From: Pandoraea apista
Lineage (GTDB): Bacteria; Pseudomonadota; Gammaproteobacteria; Burkholderiales; Burkholderiaceae
Direction: 5' to 3'
Assembly (NCBI RefSeq): GCF_001465595.2
Contig: NZ_CP013481.2
Span: 5,022,001 to 5,086,000 of the forward strand
DNA: 64,000 nucleotides
Made by a program: the position numbers and the translations under genes. Under the pieces are notes generated by a model that was not told where the DNA came from, ran no database searches, and worked only from the letters and a program-made list of their open reading frames with translations. Below are positions 26,649 through 36,442 of the stretch, piece by piece (within the stretch, counting starts at the first letter, position 1; every line of letters starts with the position of its first letter).

Positions 26649-27785
26649 ATGACCACCGCAACCGCTTCCGCCGCCAATGCCCAAACGGGGACCGCACCGG
26701 CCACGGCTCAGGCCCCTGTGCAGACCCGCTATACGCGCGGTCAGGCGCTGCCTGCGCTGCTTGAATCCCGCATTCTGATTCTGGACGGCGCCATGGGGAC
26801 GATGATCCAGCAGTACAAGCTGGACGAAGCACAGTACCGCGGTACGCGCTTCGCGGACTTCGCACACGACGTCAAGGGCAACAACGAGTTGCTCTCGCTC
26901 ACTCGCCCCGACGTTATCGGCGAAATCCACCGCAAATACCTCGCGGCGGGTGCCGATATCATCGAGACGAATACGTTCGGGGCGACGACGATCGCGCAGA
27001 GCGACTATCACATGGAAGCGCTGGCCGACGAGATGAACCGCGAGTCGGCACGACTGGCGCGAGACGCCTGCGAGGCGTTCAGCACGCCCGAGAAGCCGCG
27101 CTTCGCCGCCGGCGCCATCGGCCCGACGCCCAAGACGGCAAGCATCAGCCCGGATGTGAACGACCCGGGCGCACGCAACGTCGACTTCGACCAACTGCGC
27201 GACGCCTATTACGCACAAGCCAAATCGCTGCTCGAAGGCGGGGTCGATCTGTTTCTCGTCGAAACGATCTTCGATACGCTCAACGCCAAGGCCGCCCTCT
27301 TCGCCATCGACGAGCTGTTCGAAGATACCGGCGAAGTGCTGCCGATCATGATTTCGGGCACCGTCACCGACGCCTCCGGCCGCATTCTGTCCGGCCAGAC
27401 GGTCGAGGCGTTCTGGAATTCGCTGCGTCACGCACGTCCGCTCACGTTCGGTCTGAACTGCGCGCTCGGTGCAACGCTGATGCGTCCGTATATCGCCGAA
27501 CTGGCCAAGCTGTGCAACACGTATGTGTCGGTCTACCCGAACGCCGGTCTGCCCAACCCGATGAGCGATACCGGCTTCGACGAAACGCCTGACGTGACCT
27601 CGGGCCTGCTCAAAGAGTTTGCCCAGGCCGGCCTCGTGAATCTCGCCGGCGGTTGCTGCGGCACGACCCCCGAACACATTGCCGAAATCGCGAAAGCGCT
27701 GGCCAACGTGAAGCCGCGCCGCTGGCCCTCGCAGTACCGCAATGCCGGTGGCGACAGCGCACTCGACGCCTCGCTCGACCAATAA
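26649..27785 (+). CDS. metH: Methionine synthase, homocysteine-binding half (split MetH)
   Basis: A 378-residue protein equal to the first module of B12-dependent MetH. It starts [15 protein letters not shown] (~residue 42), contains [13 protein letters not shown], and keeps the zinc-ligand cysteines in FGLNCALGA and [10 protein letters not shown]. It activates homocysteine thiolate for methyl transfer. The remaining modules are encoded by the next gene after 114 bases, so MetH is made as two chains, a layout I know from other Burkholderiales. TACAAT at 26607-26612 is a likely -10 box. Confidence 0.93.
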   Translation: MTTATASAANAQTGTAPATAQAPVQTRYTRGQALPALLESRILILDGAMGTMIQQYKLDEAQYRGTRFADFAHDVKGNNELLSLTRPDVIGEIHRKYLAAGADIIETNTFGATTIAQSDYHMEALADEMNRESARLARDACEAFSTPEKPRFAAGAIGPTPKTASISPDVNDPGARNVDFDQLRDAYYAQAKSLLEGGVDLFLVETIFDTLNAKAALFAIDELFEDTGEVLPIMISGTVTDASGRILSGQTVEAFWNSLRHARPLTFGLNCALGATLMRPYIAELAKLCNTYVSVYPNAGLPNPMSDTGFDETPDVTSGLLKEFAQAGLVNLAGGCCGTTPEHIAEIAKALANVKPRRWPSQYRNAGGDSALDASLDQ

Positions 27786-27899
27786 CGCGGCGACCGCAGC
27801 ACGAAGCCAACCAGAGACTGATTGCAGACGCCCGGCGCACCGCCAACGCCCCCACGCGATCGCCACGACAGGCGCGCCAACCACTGAACGGATTGCCCC

Positions 27900-30650
27900 A
27901 TGAGCCAAACGCCCTTCCCAACGCCTGTTGAACCAGTGCCGCCGATGCGCCTGTCCGGCCTCGAGCCCTTCAACATTGGCGAGGGTACGCTCTTCGTGAA
28001 CGTCGGCGAGCGCACCAACGTCACGGGCTCGAAAGCGTTCGCCCGCATGATCCTGAACGGCCAGTTCGACGAAGCGCTCGCGGTTGCCCGCCAGCAGGTC
28101 GAAAACGGCGCGCAGGTCATCGACATCAACATGGACGAGGCCATGCTCGACTCCAAGGCGGCGATGGTGCGCTTCATGAACCTGATCGCCTCCGAGCCGG
28201 ACATCGCACGCGTGCCGATCATGATCGACTCGTCGAAGTGGGAAGTGATCGAGGCCGGGCTGAAGTGTGTCCAGGGCAAGGCCATCGTCAACTCGATCTC
28301 GCTCAAGGAGGGCAAGGAAGCGTTCGTGCATCACGCCAAGCGCATTCGCCGCTATGGCGCCGCCGCCGTGGTCATGGCCTTCGACGAACAAGGGCAGGCC
28401 GACACGTACGCGCGCAAGACCGAGATCTGCGAGCGCAGCTACCGCGTGCTGGTCGACGAGGTGGGTTTCCCGCCCGAGGACATCATCTTCGATCCGAACA
28501 TCTTCGCAGTCGCCACCGGCATCGAAGAGCACAACAACTACGCGGTCGACTTCATCAACGCCACGCGCTGGATCAAGCAACACCTGCCCGGCGCGAAGAT
28601 CAGCGGCGGCGTGTCGAACGTCTCGTTCTCGTTCCGTGGCAACGACCTCGTGCGCGAAGCGATTCACACCGTGTTCCTGTACCACGCGATTCAGGCGGGC
28701 ATGGACATGGGCATTGTCAACGCCGGCCAGCTCGGCGTGTACGAGAACCTCGATCCCGAGTTGCGTGAGCGCGTCGAAGACGTGGTGCTCAACCGCCGCG
28801 AGGACAGCACCGAACGTCTGCTGGAGATCGCCGACCGCTTCAAGGGCGGCGCGCAAAAGCGCGAAGAGAATCTGGAATGGCGCAATCAGCCGGTCGAAGC
28901 GCGTCTCGCGCATGCGCTGGTGCATGGCATCACCACGTTCATCGTGGAAGACACCGAGGAAGTGCGTCAGAAGATTCACGACGCGGGCGGCCGTCCGATT
29001 CAGGTGATCGAAGGCCCGCTCATGGACGGCATGAATGTCGTGGGCGATCTGTTCGGCGCAGGCAAGATGTTCCTGCCGCAGGTCGTGAAGAGCGCGCGCG
29101 TGATGAAGCAGGCCGTAGCGCATCTGGTGCCCTACATCGAGGAAGAAAAGGCGCGCATGGCCGCAGCCGGCGAAGATGTTCGCTCGAAGGGCAAGATCGT
29201 GATCGCCACGGTCAAGGGCGATGTGCACGACATCGGCAAGAACATCGTGACCGTGGTGCTTCAGTGCAATAACTTCGAAGTCGTCAATATGGGCGTGATG
29301 GTGCCGTGCGCCGAGATCCTCGCCAAGGCGAAGGAAGAAGGCGCGGACATCATCGGCCTGTCGGGCCTCATTACGCCGAGTCTCGAAGAGATGGCGTACG
29401 TGGCCTCGGAAATGCAGCGCGACGAGTACTTCCGCCTGCGCAACATTCCGCTGCTGATCGGCGGCGCCACGACCTCGCGCGTGCATACCGCCGTGAAGAT
29501 CGCGCCGCACTACGATGGCCCTGTGATCTACGTACCCGACGCGTCGCGCTCGGTGTCGGTCGCCTCGAACCTTCTCTCCGACGATGCCGCCGAGCGCTAC
29601 CTCGCCGAGGTCAAAACGGATTACGAGCGCGTGCGTCAGCAGCATGCGAACCGCAAGGCCACGCCGATGGTCTCGCTCGCGGCCGCCCGTGAGAACAAGT
29701 TCAAGGTCGATTGGTCGACCTACGTGCCGCCCAAGCCGAAGTTCATCGGCCGCCGCGTGTTCAAGAATTACGATCTGGCCGAATTGGCGGAGTTCATCGA
29801 CTGGGGCCCGTTCTTCCAGACGTGGGACCTCGCAGGCCCCTACCCCGCGATTCTGACCGACGAGATCGTCGGCGAGTCGGCCCAGCGTGTCTTCGCCGAC
29901 GGCCGGGCCATGCTCGATCGCCTGATCAAGGGGCGCTGGCTGACCGCCAACGGCGTGATCGCGATGCTGCCCGCCAATGTGGTCGGCGACGACGACATCG
30001 AGATCTATACCGACGAATCGCGTTCGGAAGTGGCCTTTACGTGGCATAACCTGCGCCAGCAAAGCGAGCGTCCGGTCGTAGACGGTGTTCGCCGCCCGAA
30101 CCGCTCGCTGGCCGACTTCATCGCCCCCAAGGACAGTGGCGTTGCCGACTATATCGGCGTGTTCGCGGTCACGGCAGGGCTTGGCGTCGACGCCAAGGAA
30201 GCCAGTTTCCTGGCAACGCACGACGATTACAGCGCGATCATGCTCAAAGCGCTGGCCGACCGTCTGGCCGAGGCGTTCGCCGAATGCATGCACGCGCGCG
30301 TGCGCCGCGACTTCTGGGGCTACGCCAGCGACGAGCAGTTGGATAACGACGCCCTCATCAAGGAAGCGTACGTCGGCATTCGCCCGGCACCGGGCTATCC
30401 GGCCTGCCCGGAGCACTCCGTCAAAGGTCCGATGTTCAAGTACCTGCAAGCCCACGAGATCAACATGAGCGTGACGGAATCGCTCGCCATGCTCCCTGCG
30501 GCAAGCGTCTCGGGCTTCTATCTGTCGCATCCGGACAGCACGTACTTCAGTGTCGGCAAGATCGGTCCCGATCAGGTCGAAGACTTCATGGAGCGTGCCA
30601 ACGTGGACGAGGCGACCGCACGGCGTCTGCTCGCACCGCAACTGTCTTAG
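27900..30650 (+). CDS. metH: Methionine synthase, folate/B12/activation half (split MetH)
   Basis: A 916-residue protein with the other three modules of cobalamin-dependent MetH. The pterin-binding domain ([28 protein letters not shown], then [13 protein letters not shown]) spans ~residues 20-330. The cobalamin cap and Rossmann domain has lower-ligand motif [11 protein letters not shown] (~440). The C-terminal AdoMet reactivation domain is at ~590-900 ([13 protein letters not shown]). It transfers the methyl of 5-methyl-tetrahydrofolate through B12 to homocysteine bound by the partner chain. A GC-rich stem-loop follows the stop. Confidence 0.95.
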   Translation: MSQTPFPTPVEPVPPMRLSGLEPFNIGEGTLFVNVGERTNVTGSKAFARMILNGQFDEALAVARQQVENGAQVIDINMDEAMLDSKAAMVRFMNLIASEPDIARVPIMIDSSKWEVIEAGLKCVQGKAIVNSISLKEGKEAFVHHAKRIRRYGAAAVVMAFDEQGQADTYARKTEICERSYRVLVDEVGFPPEDIIFDPNIFAVATGIEEHNNYAVDFINATRWIKQHLPGAKISGGVSNVSFSFRGNDLVREAIHTVFLYHAIQAGMDMGIVNAGQLGVYENLDPELRERVEDVVLNRREDSTERLLEIADRFKGGAQKREENLEWRNQPVEARLAHALVHGITTFIVEDTEEVRQKIHDAGGRPIQVIEGPLMDGMNVVGDLFGAGKMFLPQVVKSARVMKQAVAHLVPYIEEEKARMAAAGEDVRSKGKIVIATVKGDVHDIGKNIVTVVLQCNNFEVVNMGVMVPCAEILAKAKEEGADIIGLSGLITPSLEEMAYVASEMQRDEYFRLRNIPLLIGGATTSRVHTAVKIAPHYDGPVIYVPDASRSVSVASNLLSDDAAERYLAEVKTDYERVRQQHANRKATPMVSLAAARENKFKVDWSTYVPPKPKFIGRRVFKNYDLAELAEFIDWGPFFQTWDLAGPYPAILTDEIVGESAQRVFADGRAMLDRLIKGRWLTANGVIAMLPANVVGDDDIEIYTDESRSEVAFTWHNLRQQSERPVVDGVRRPNRSLADFIAPKDSGVADYIGVFAVTAGLGVDAKEASFLATHDDYSAIMLKALADRLAEAFAECMHARVRRDFWGYASDEQLDNDALIKEAYVGIRPAPGYPACPEHSVKGPMFKYLQAHEINMSVTESLAMLPAASVSGFYLSHPDSTYFSVGKIGPDQVEDFMERANVDEATARRLLAPQLS

Positions 30651-30666
30651 GAACCCGCTGTAAACG

Positions 30667-30704
30667 CGATCCGGCGCCCGGCATGACTACCGCGCGCCGG
30701 ATCG
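30667..30704 (+). terminator. Stem-loop after metH
   Basis: CGATCCGGCGC and GCGCCGGATCG are perfect 11-bp arms around a 16-base loop, 17 bases after the metH stop. There is no U-tract, so it may be an mRNA 3' stabiliser or a Rho-dependent end rather than a classical terminator. Confidence 0.5.
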
Positions 30705-30940
30705 GGATGCCATAATCGCGGCGGCGCACCGGCGCGGCAATGGCAGCAATTCGACGGGCGGCGGGGCAGACACCTCGACGTCTGACGTCTCCGGTGTCAT
30801 GTGCCTGTCGCAACCGAAGCGTAGTGTCCCGCCCGACCGGGCTGATCCGATCGATTTGATCGATCCGACAGATCCAACCGATTGAATTGCCGGCCTCCGG
30901 CCCGCAGCCATTTGCCGGTTGGCTCACTTCGAGACGTTCC

Positions 30941-31660
30941 ATGCACGCACTGCAAAGCATCCAGAATTTTCAGCTCCTCCCGCTGCTGAACACGGCGGTC
31001 TCGCTGTTCGTCGCGTTCGTGCTCGGCACGATCATCGGCGTGGAGCGGCAAGTCCGCCAACGCACGGCCGGCCTGCGAACCAACGTGCTCGTGGCCGTGG
31101 GCGCGGCCGCGTTCGTCGACCTGTCGATGCGACTCATGCCCGGCGATACCCGCGTGATTGCCTATGTGGTGTCGGGCGTCGGCTTCCTCGGCGCGGGCGC
31201 GATCATGAAGGACGGCGCTTCGGTGCGTGGCCTGAATACTGCCGCCACGCTCTGGGGCTCGGCCGCCGTGGGCGCTGCCGCCGGGGCCAGCCTGATCGTC
31301 GAAGCCTGTGTCGTGGCCGCGTTCGTGCTGGCCGCCAATACGTTGCTGCGCCCTATCGTGAATCGCATCAACCGCGCCCCGATCAACGAAGCCACGTCCG
31401 AGGCGACTTACGCGCTGTCCGTCATCTGTGCCCGCACTACGCAGCGCGACGTGCTCGACAAGGTAGAGGCCTGGCTCGAGGCGTCGAACTATCCGGTGCG
31501 CGCGCTCGACATTCATCCCTTCGGCGAAGCGGAAGTCGAAATCGAAGCGCTGCTGCTGCCCACAGCGGTCAAGGCGGGGGAACTCGACGCGCTCACCGAT
31601 CATCTCGAAATGCTGCCCGGCGTCAATCAGGTGTTCTGGTCAAGCCGTTCGGATGACTAA
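30941..31660 (+). CDS. MgtC/SapB-family membrane protein
   Basis: A 239-residue protein. Its N-terminal half has about four to five helices with the MgtC pattern (LGTIIGVERQVRQRTAGLRTN, VSGVGFLGAGAIMKDGASVRGL, TAATLWGSAAVGAAAGA). The C-terminal ~90 residues form a soluble ACT-like domain. MgtC proteins help growth under low magnesium and in macrophages and modulate the F-ATPase in some species. No P-ATPase magnesium transporter is adjacent. Start ATG at 30941 lacks a strong ribosome site. Confidence 0.88.
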   Translation: MHALQSIQNFQLLPLLNTAVSLFVAFVLGTIIGVERQVRQRTAGLRTNVLVAVGAAAFVDLSMRLMPGDTRVIAYVVSGVGFLGAGAIMKDGASVRGLNTAATLWGSAAVGAAAGASLIVEACVVAAFVLAANTLLRPIVNRINRAPINEATSEATYALSVICARTTQRDVLDKVEAWLEASNYPVRALDIHPFGEAEVEIEALLLPTAVKAGELDALTDHLEMLPGVNQVFWSSRSDD

Positions 31661-31673
31661 GTAAAAAGCTGAA

Positions 31674-31700
31674 TTACAAACGATTACAAAGCCTTACAGC
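31674..31700 (+). promoter_or_regulatory. 10-bp-phased direct repeats upstream of the small secreted protein
   Basis: TTACAAA, TTACAAA and TTACAGC start at 31674, 31684 and 31694, exactly one helical turn apart, about 105 bases before the start codon at 31804. Phased direct repeats of this kind are typical of OmpR/PhoB-class response-regulator sites. The binder is unknown. Confidence 0.5.
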
Positions 31701-31803
31701 ACCGCACGCTTCGGCTTCTTAGACTGGAATCTCACTAACGCAAGTGATGCCTGCACGACAGACGTTCCTTCGATGTGCAGCGCAAAGCAAAGGAGTCCAT
31801 CTG

Positions 31804-32127
31804 ATGAAGAAGCTGATTATTTCTGTTGCTGCCCTGACCCTCGCCGGTGCCTCGGCACTGAGTTTCGCCCAAGGTTCGGCTGGTGGCGGTGCGGCAGGCC
31901 CGGGCGGCGGCACGACGACTGACCCGTCGACCCCAATGCCCAGTCAGGCGTCGCCGGACTCGCGCCAAACACCGACGCCGGGTGCTCAGACGATGACGCC
32001 GTCGGACCCGCACCCGAACGCGAAGGCGCAGAAGCCGCGTCACAGCACGAAGAAGACGCCGAACAACGGCAATACGGGTAACGGCGCCACGAATGCCCCG
32101 GATAACGCACCGGGCAAGGCGCAATAA
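31804..32127 (+). CDS. Small secreted Pro/Gly/Asn-rich protein
   Basis: A 107-residue protein with a textbook signal peptide (MKKLIISVAALTLAGASALSFAQ). The mature part is disordered, rich in Gly, Pro, Thr, Asn and Lys, without Cys or recognisable domain. AAAGGAG stands 8 bases before the ATG, so expression should be strong. A terminator follows. Function unknown; the phased repeats upstream suggest regulation by an envelope or ion signal. Confidence 0.78.
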   Translation: MKKLIISVAALTLAGASALSFAQGSAGGGAAGPGGGTTTDPSTPMPSQASPDSRQTPTPGAQTMTPSDPHPNAKAQKPRHSTKKTPNNGNTGNGATNAPDNAPGKAQ

Positions 32128-32353
32128 GGAAGCACCGCCAGGAAGCACCGTCGCCCGGCGCAGCGCTACCGGGAAGTGATACCGCAAAATGATGCGCGAC
32201 GACACCGGTACCGTCGCTGCCTTCGGGCTGGCGGCAACGCGCCAGGCGCCAGGGAAGCAACCCGCCATGGTTCACGGCCTTAACCGTTCTGGCATCACGG
32301 TAAAGGCTTGGCCGAAATCCTCGCCCGGGAGCGGCTCGTTTCCTTCGGACACA

Positions 32354-32388
32354 AAAAAAGCAGGCTCGCGATTTTCGGCCTGCTTTTT
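32354..32388. terminator. Bidirectional Rho-independent terminator
   Basis: AAAAAGCAGGC and GCCTGCTTTTT pair around a 12-base loop. Poly-A on the left and poly-T on the right allow it to serve both the secreted-protein gene and the opposing DUF1840 gene. Confidence 0.88.
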
Positions 32389-32443
32389 CATTGCCTGCGT
32401 CCGGCAATCGAGGAGCCCTCTACGGGCAGCCGTCACGCAGTGT

Positions 32444-32770
32444 TCAACGCTTGTCCACTTCCCACATCACGGCCACGTTTTCCTTGCGGGACTCACGCAG
32501 CATGTCGAGCAGCGGATAGGCACGTTGTGCCAGACGCAGACGATCGTGCTCGTCGCGTTCATCGGACTTTTTCCCTTCGCTTTCCTTCTTCGCGGCGGCG
32601 TTATCCTCCGCGATGGCGGCCTCGAGCTTGGCGATCGCCTCACCCATTTCGTCTTCGCCGATCGCTCCGCGCTCTCCGAGCTTCTTGCCGACCAATCCGA
32701 GCAGAAACTGCGCGAGATTCTCCAGCATGGTGATCGTGGGCGAGGCGTGCGACTTGAACGTTACCAGCAT
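32444..32770 (-). CDS. DUF1840 family protein
   Basis: A 108-residue charged protein (MLVTFKSHASPTITMLENLA at the start, LRLAQRAYPLLDMLRES and VAVMWEVD at the end). It matches the DUF1840 family of proteobacteria, whose function is unknown. GGGAG precedes the ATG. It is divergent from argS. Confidence 0.82.
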   Translation of the reverse strand: MLVTFKSHASPTITMLENLAQFLLGLVGKKLGERGAIGEDEMGEAIAKLEAAIAEDNAAAKKESEGKKSDERDEHDRLRLAQRAYPLLDMLRESRKENVAVMWEVDKR

Positions 32771-32844
32771 GGTTGTCTCCCTATTCGCGTTATCACCACC
32801 GCCGCCCCGGACTTGTTACGCAACGAGGGGGACCGGCGGGTACC

Positions 32845-32871
32845 GTGACTTTATGATACACCTGTTAAAAT
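32845..32871 (+). promoter_or_regulatory. Candidate argS promoter
   Basis: GTGACT at 32845-32850 and TAAAAT at 32866-32871 are 15 bases apart, 61 bases before the argS ATG. The -35 match is weak. Confidence 0.35.
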
Positions 32872-32932
32872 CCGGTGCTGACGATTCAATTGCCTGTCCG
32901 GACACGTCCGGACGCACCCGAAACACCCGCCA

Positions 32933-34687
32933 ATGCTACCCGCCCAAAAGAATGCTCTCGTCGCACTGATCGGCGACGTCGTCGCCGGTTTGATACCCGC
33001 AGACGCCACCGCGCCCGTCATCCTGCTCGAACGCCCGAAAGTCGCCGCTCACGGCGATCTGGCCTGTAACGTGGCAATGCAACTCGCCAAGCCGCTGCGC
33101 GCCAACCCGCGCGAGCTGGCCCAGAAGATTGCCGACGCCATTCTCGCCGACAGCCGCGCGACGGGTCTCGTCGACGCCGTCGAGATCGCCGGTCCCGGCT
33201 TCATCAACCTGCGACTGGCCAACGCCGCCAAGCAGTCGGTCGCCCGCGCGATCCTGACCGAGGGCGCCGCCTTCGGCCGCCGCGCCGCCAGCAACGAAGC
33301 CGCCCCGGTGCTCGTCGAATTCGTCTCGGCCAATCCGACCGGCCCGCTGCACGTGGGCCACGGGCGTCAGGCTGCGCTCGGCGACACGATCTCGGCGCTG
33401 CTCGGCACGCAAGGCCGTCCGGTGCACCGCGAGTTCTACTACAACGATGCCGGTGTGCAGATCCAGACGCTCGCAACCTCGGTGCAGGCACGCGCACGCG
33501 GCTTCAAGCCGGGTGACGCCGAGTGGCCGGAATCGGCTTACAACGGCGACTACATCGGCGACATCGCGCAGGACTTCCTCGCCGGCAAAACCGTGCAGGC
33601 GTCCGACGGTGCGCCGGTTACCGGCAGCGGCGACATCGAAGACATCGACTCGATCCGCGCGTTCGCGGTCGCCTACCTGCGCCGCGAACAGGACATCGAT
33701 CTGCAAACGTTCGGCGTGATCTTCGACCAGTACTACCTCGAGTCGTCGCTCTACGCCGACGGCAGTGTCGAGCGTACGGTACAGGCACTGATCGACGCTG
33801 GCGTCACGTACGAACAGGAAGGCGCGCTGTGGCTGCGCACCACCGACTACGGCGACGACAAGGATCGCGTGATGCGCAAGTCCGACGGCACGTACACCTA
33901 CTTCGTGCCAGACGTGGCGTATCACACACGCAAGTGGGATCGCGGCTTCCATCAGGTCATTAATGTGCAAGGCTCCGATCACCACGGCACCATCGCCCGT
34001 GTGCGCGCCGGTCTTCAGGCGCTGGGCATCGGCATTCCGAAGGGTTATCCCGACTACGTGCTGCACAAGATGGTTACCGTCATGCGCAACGGCGAAGAGG
34101 TGAAGATCTCGAAGCGCGCCGGCAGCTACGTGACCGTGCGCGATCTGATCGAATGGTCGGGCGGCATTACCGCGGAAACGCCGGTAACGGACCCCACCGA
34201 ACGTGAAGACGCCCTGCGCCGTGGCCGCGACGCCGTGCGTTTCTTCTTAATTTCGCGCAAGGCCGACACCGAATTCGTGTTCGACGTGGATCTCGCGCTC
34301 AAGCAGAACGACGAGAACCCGGTGTATTACGTCCAGTATGCGCACGCTCGCATCTGCTCGATCCTCACGCAGTGGGGCGGCGACGAAGCCCAATTGGTCA
34401 ACGCCGAACTCGCGCCGCTCGACAGCGAACGCGCACTCGCGCTGCTCCAGTTGCTCGCCGAGTATCCGGACATGCTCACGCGCGCCGCCGAGGAACTGGC
34501 ACCGCATGCGGTGGCCTTCTATCTGCGGGATCTGGCGGGAGCCTTCCACTCCTTCTATAACGCCGATCGCGTGCTGGTCGATGACGAAACCGTCAAGCAC
34601 GCGCGTCTGGCGCTGCTGGCGGCAACGCGTCAGGTGCTGCGCAACGGCCTTGCCGTGCTGGGTGTATCGGCCCCGGCCAAGATGTGA
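32933..34687 (+). CDS. argS: Arginyl-tRNA synthetase
   Basis: A 584-residue class I synthetase that charges tRNA-Arg. An N-terminal Add-1 domain precedes the HIGH-like motif [13 protein letters not shown] (~residue 136), and a KMSKS-like loop is present as VKISKRAG (~395). The C-terminal anticodon-binding DALR domain begins near [11 protein letters not shown] and ends in [10 protein letters not shown]. Length is normal. The start ATG has no evident ribosome site. The SPOR and dsbA genes follow on the same strand. Confidence 0.96.
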   Translation: MLPAQKNALVALIGDVVAGLIPADATAPVILLERPKVAAHGDLACNVAMQLAKPLRANPRELAQKIADAILADSRATGLVDAVEIAGPGFINLRLANAAKQSVARAILTEGAAFGRRAASNEAAPVLVEFVSANPTGPLHVGHGRQAALGDTISALLGTQGRPVHREFYYNDAGVQIQTLATSVQARARGFKPGDAEWPESAYNGDYIGDIAQDFLAGKTVQASDGAPVTGSGDIEDIDSIRAFAVAYLRREQDIDLQTFGVIFDQYYLESSLYADGSVERTVQALIDAGVTYEQEGALWLRTTDYGDDKDRVMRKSDGTYTYFVPDVAYHTRKWDRGFHQVINVQGSDHHGTIARVRAGLQALGIGIPKGYPDYVLHKMVTVMRNGEEVKISKRAGSYVTVRDLIEWSGGITAETPVTDPTEREDALRRGRDAVRFFLISRKADTEFVFDVDLALKQNDENPVYYVQYAHARICSILTQWGGDEAQLVNAELAPLDSERALALLQLLAEYPDMLTRAAEELAPHAVAFYLRDLAGAFHSFYNADRVLVDDETVKHARLALLAATRQVLRNGLAVLGVSAPAKM

Positions 34688-34771
34688 GCCCGGCAACGTC
34701 TGTTCACGCCAATTACCCAACCATTCCGAACGGCAACCGCATCGGAACTCTGTAAGGACGGAATCGACTCG

Positions 34772-35464
34772 ATGGCAAACACACGTCGACCACCCCGCCA
34801 GCGGGGCGGTACTTTTCTGGGCATCGTGCTCGGCCTGATCGTTGGGCTGGCCGTTGCCGTCGTCGTTGCGCTCTACATCACGAAGACGCCCACCCCGTTC
34901 GTCGAAAAGACACCGCCGCGCCCGGCCGAGAACTCGCCGGCCGCGCAAACGCCCGATCCGAACAAGTCGCTGCAACCGCGCACACCGCTGCCGGGCGCAG
35001 CATCGGGGCCTGCCGCGCCGGACACGGCGTCGCAGGCCGTGACCTCGCCGCTCGTGCCGGGTACAACGGTCACGCCGGCCGAGCCCGCGACGGCCTCTGC
35101 CCCGACCGCACCGGCCACGCAACCCGGTCACACGAAGCCGTCGCCGGCCGACATCCTCAACGGAAAGTCGACGGTTCCGGTCGCCCCGCCGACGACCCCG
35201 CCCGCCAGCGCCACGGATAACGCCAACACGGGTTACTACCTGCAGGTCGGTGCGTTCAAGTCGCAAACGGATGCCGAACAACTGCGCGCCAAGCTGGCCC
35301 TCTCGGGCTTCGAGGCGAAGGTCACGCAGCGCGATGCAAATGGTCTGACGCTTTACCGCGTGCGCCTCGGCCCGTACGGCAAGCTCGACGAGATGAACCA
35401 TGTGCGTCAGCGCCTGCAAGATGGCGGGTACGACACGGCGGTCATTCGCTTTACCAAGCAATAA
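34772..35464 (+). CDS. FtsN-like SPOR domain protein
   Basis: A 230-residue protein with a short basic cytoplasmic start, a transmembrane helix (FLGIVLGLIVGLAVAVVVALYI), a Pro/Ala/Thr-rich periplasmic linker and a C-terminal SPOR domain (YYLQVGAFKSQTDAEQLRAKL, YRVRLGPYGKLDEMNHVRQRL). This is the architecture of the late division protein FtsN, and the argS-SPOR-dsbA order is shared across Burkholderiales. It is therefore the better FtsN candidate of the two SPOR proteins in this window. AAGGAC stands before the ATG. Confidence 0.88.
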   Translation: MANTRRPPRQRGGTFLGIVLGLIVGLAVAVVVALYITKTPTPFVEKTPPRPAENSPAAQTPDPNKSLQPRTPLPGAASGPAAPDTASQAVTSPLVPGTTVTPAEPATASAPTAPATQPGHTKPSPADILNGKSTVPVAPPTTPPASATDNANTGYYLQVGAFKSQTDAEQLRAKLALSGFEAKVTQRDANGLTLYRVRLGPYGKLDEMNHVRQRLQDGGYDTAVIRFTKQ

Positions 35465-35467
35465 CGG

Positions 35468-35506
35468 CAAAGGGCGTTGCGCCGACAGGTGCAGCGCCCT
35501 TTGTTT
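35468..35506 (+). terminator. Rho-independent terminator after the SPOR gene
   Basis: CAAAGGGCG and CGCCCTTTG form the outer stem, with inner TGC/GCA pairing, followed by TTTC. It separates the argS-SPOR unit from dsbA. Confidence 0.85.
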
Positions 35507-35712
35507 CTCCTCCCGAAACACGCCTCGCTCGCGAGCAGAAACGCGGAAAAGAACGCATCATTCGGGAGGATCCGGCATGGCCGGGCCGTTGAACCCGGCG
35601 GCACATCGCCGGTCATACGCACTGGCTAATCTGCCTGAATTCGGGATATGGTTTCGCGGGAGCGCCGCTCAATCGATGGCTGGCGCGTCTGCCTCACTCC
35701 TAAACAACGATC

Positions 35713-36396
35713 ATGAAAAAACTTCTTGGTGCCGTTCTGATTTCCTTCGGTTTCCTCTCCGGTGCGGCCTCAGCGTCGCCCGAAGCACCGGTCGCGGGGA
35801 CCGACTATCTGGTGTTGCCGCAGGCACAGCCCACATCGGCTGGCGCGGGCAAGATCGAAGTGACCGAGTTCTTCTGGTACGGATGCCCGCACTGCAATGC
35901 GCTCGAGCCGTCGCTCGAAGCCTGGGTGAAGAAGCAAGGTAAGGATGTCGTGTTCAAGCGTGTGCCGGTCGCCTTCCAGGACCGCTTTGAGCCGCACACG
36001 CGCATGTTCTACGCGCTGAGCGCCCTTGGCCGCGAAGGCGACCTCACGCCGAAGGTCTTCAACGAGATCCACGTCAAGCACAACTACCTGCTCACGGCAC
36101 AGACGCAAGCCGACTTCCTCGCGCAGTTCGGTATCGACAAGCAGAAGTACATGGACGCGTATAACGGCTTCTCGACCCAGGCCAACGTGAAGACGGCCAA
36201 CAAAACATGGCAGGACTACAAGATCGACGGCGTGCCGACGATCGCGATCCAGGGCAAGTATCTGGTGTCGCCGGCCACCTCGGGCGACGCACTGCAAAAG
36301 GCCGGCAAGCCGGCTACGACCGAACAGCAGACGTTCGACGCAGCGCTCAAGACGGCCGACTCGATCATCAACCAGATCCGCGCGAAGAAGCTATAA
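35713..36396 (+). CDS. dsbA: Thiol:disulfide interchange protein DsbA
   Basis: A 227-residue periplasmic oxidoreductase that introduces disulphides into exported proteins. A signal peptide ends at SGAASA. The thioredoxin-fold active site is CPHC (Cys ~57 and ~60) in FFWYGCPHCNALEP, with the cis-Pro loop GVPTIAI (~175). Helical insertion and length are typical of DsbA. Its redox partner DsbB is not in the window. A hairpin terminator follows. Confidence 0.93.
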   Translation: MKKLLGAVLISFGFLSGAASASPEAPVAGTDYLVLPQAQPTSAGAGKIEVTEFFWYGCPHCNALEPSLEAWVKKQGKDVVFKRVPVAFQDRFEPHTRMFYALSALGREGDLTPKVFNEIHVKHNYLLTAQTQADFLAQFGIDKQKYMDAYNGFSTQANVKTANKTWQDYKIDGVPTIAIQGKYLVSPATSGDALQKAGKPATTEQQTFDAALKTADSIINQIRAKKL

Positions 36397-36410
36397 GCTC
36401 CGCGTCTTAC

Positions 36411-36434
36411 AAAGCCCGGCCCCGGCCGGGCTTT
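36411..36434 (+). terminator. Rho-independent terminator after dsbA
   Basis: AAAGCCCGGC and GCCGGGCTTT pair around CCCG, with T-run at the end. It ends only 8 bases before the SDR start codon, leaving little room for a separate ribosome site there. Confidence 0.88.
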
Positions 36435-36442
36435 TGCGTTAC

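Noticed and set aside
26280..30641. A very long open frame on the minus strand opposite metH (over 1400 codons).
   Set aside because: It is antisense to two unambiguous MetH genes, has no recognisable domain and a His/Arg/Val-rich composition typical of shadow frames in high-GC DNA.
30843..30884. Clustered GATC/ATCGAT-like short palindromes upstream of the MgtC gene, considered as an operator or RNA switch.
   Set aside because: Arms are very short and imperfect, with no conserved layout that I recognise as a magnesium riboswitch.
32936..34066. Long open frames antisense to argS, and similar ones opposite aceK, liuA, liuB, birA and the bio genes.
   Set aside because: All are explained by codon bias of the sense genes; none shows protein-family motifs.
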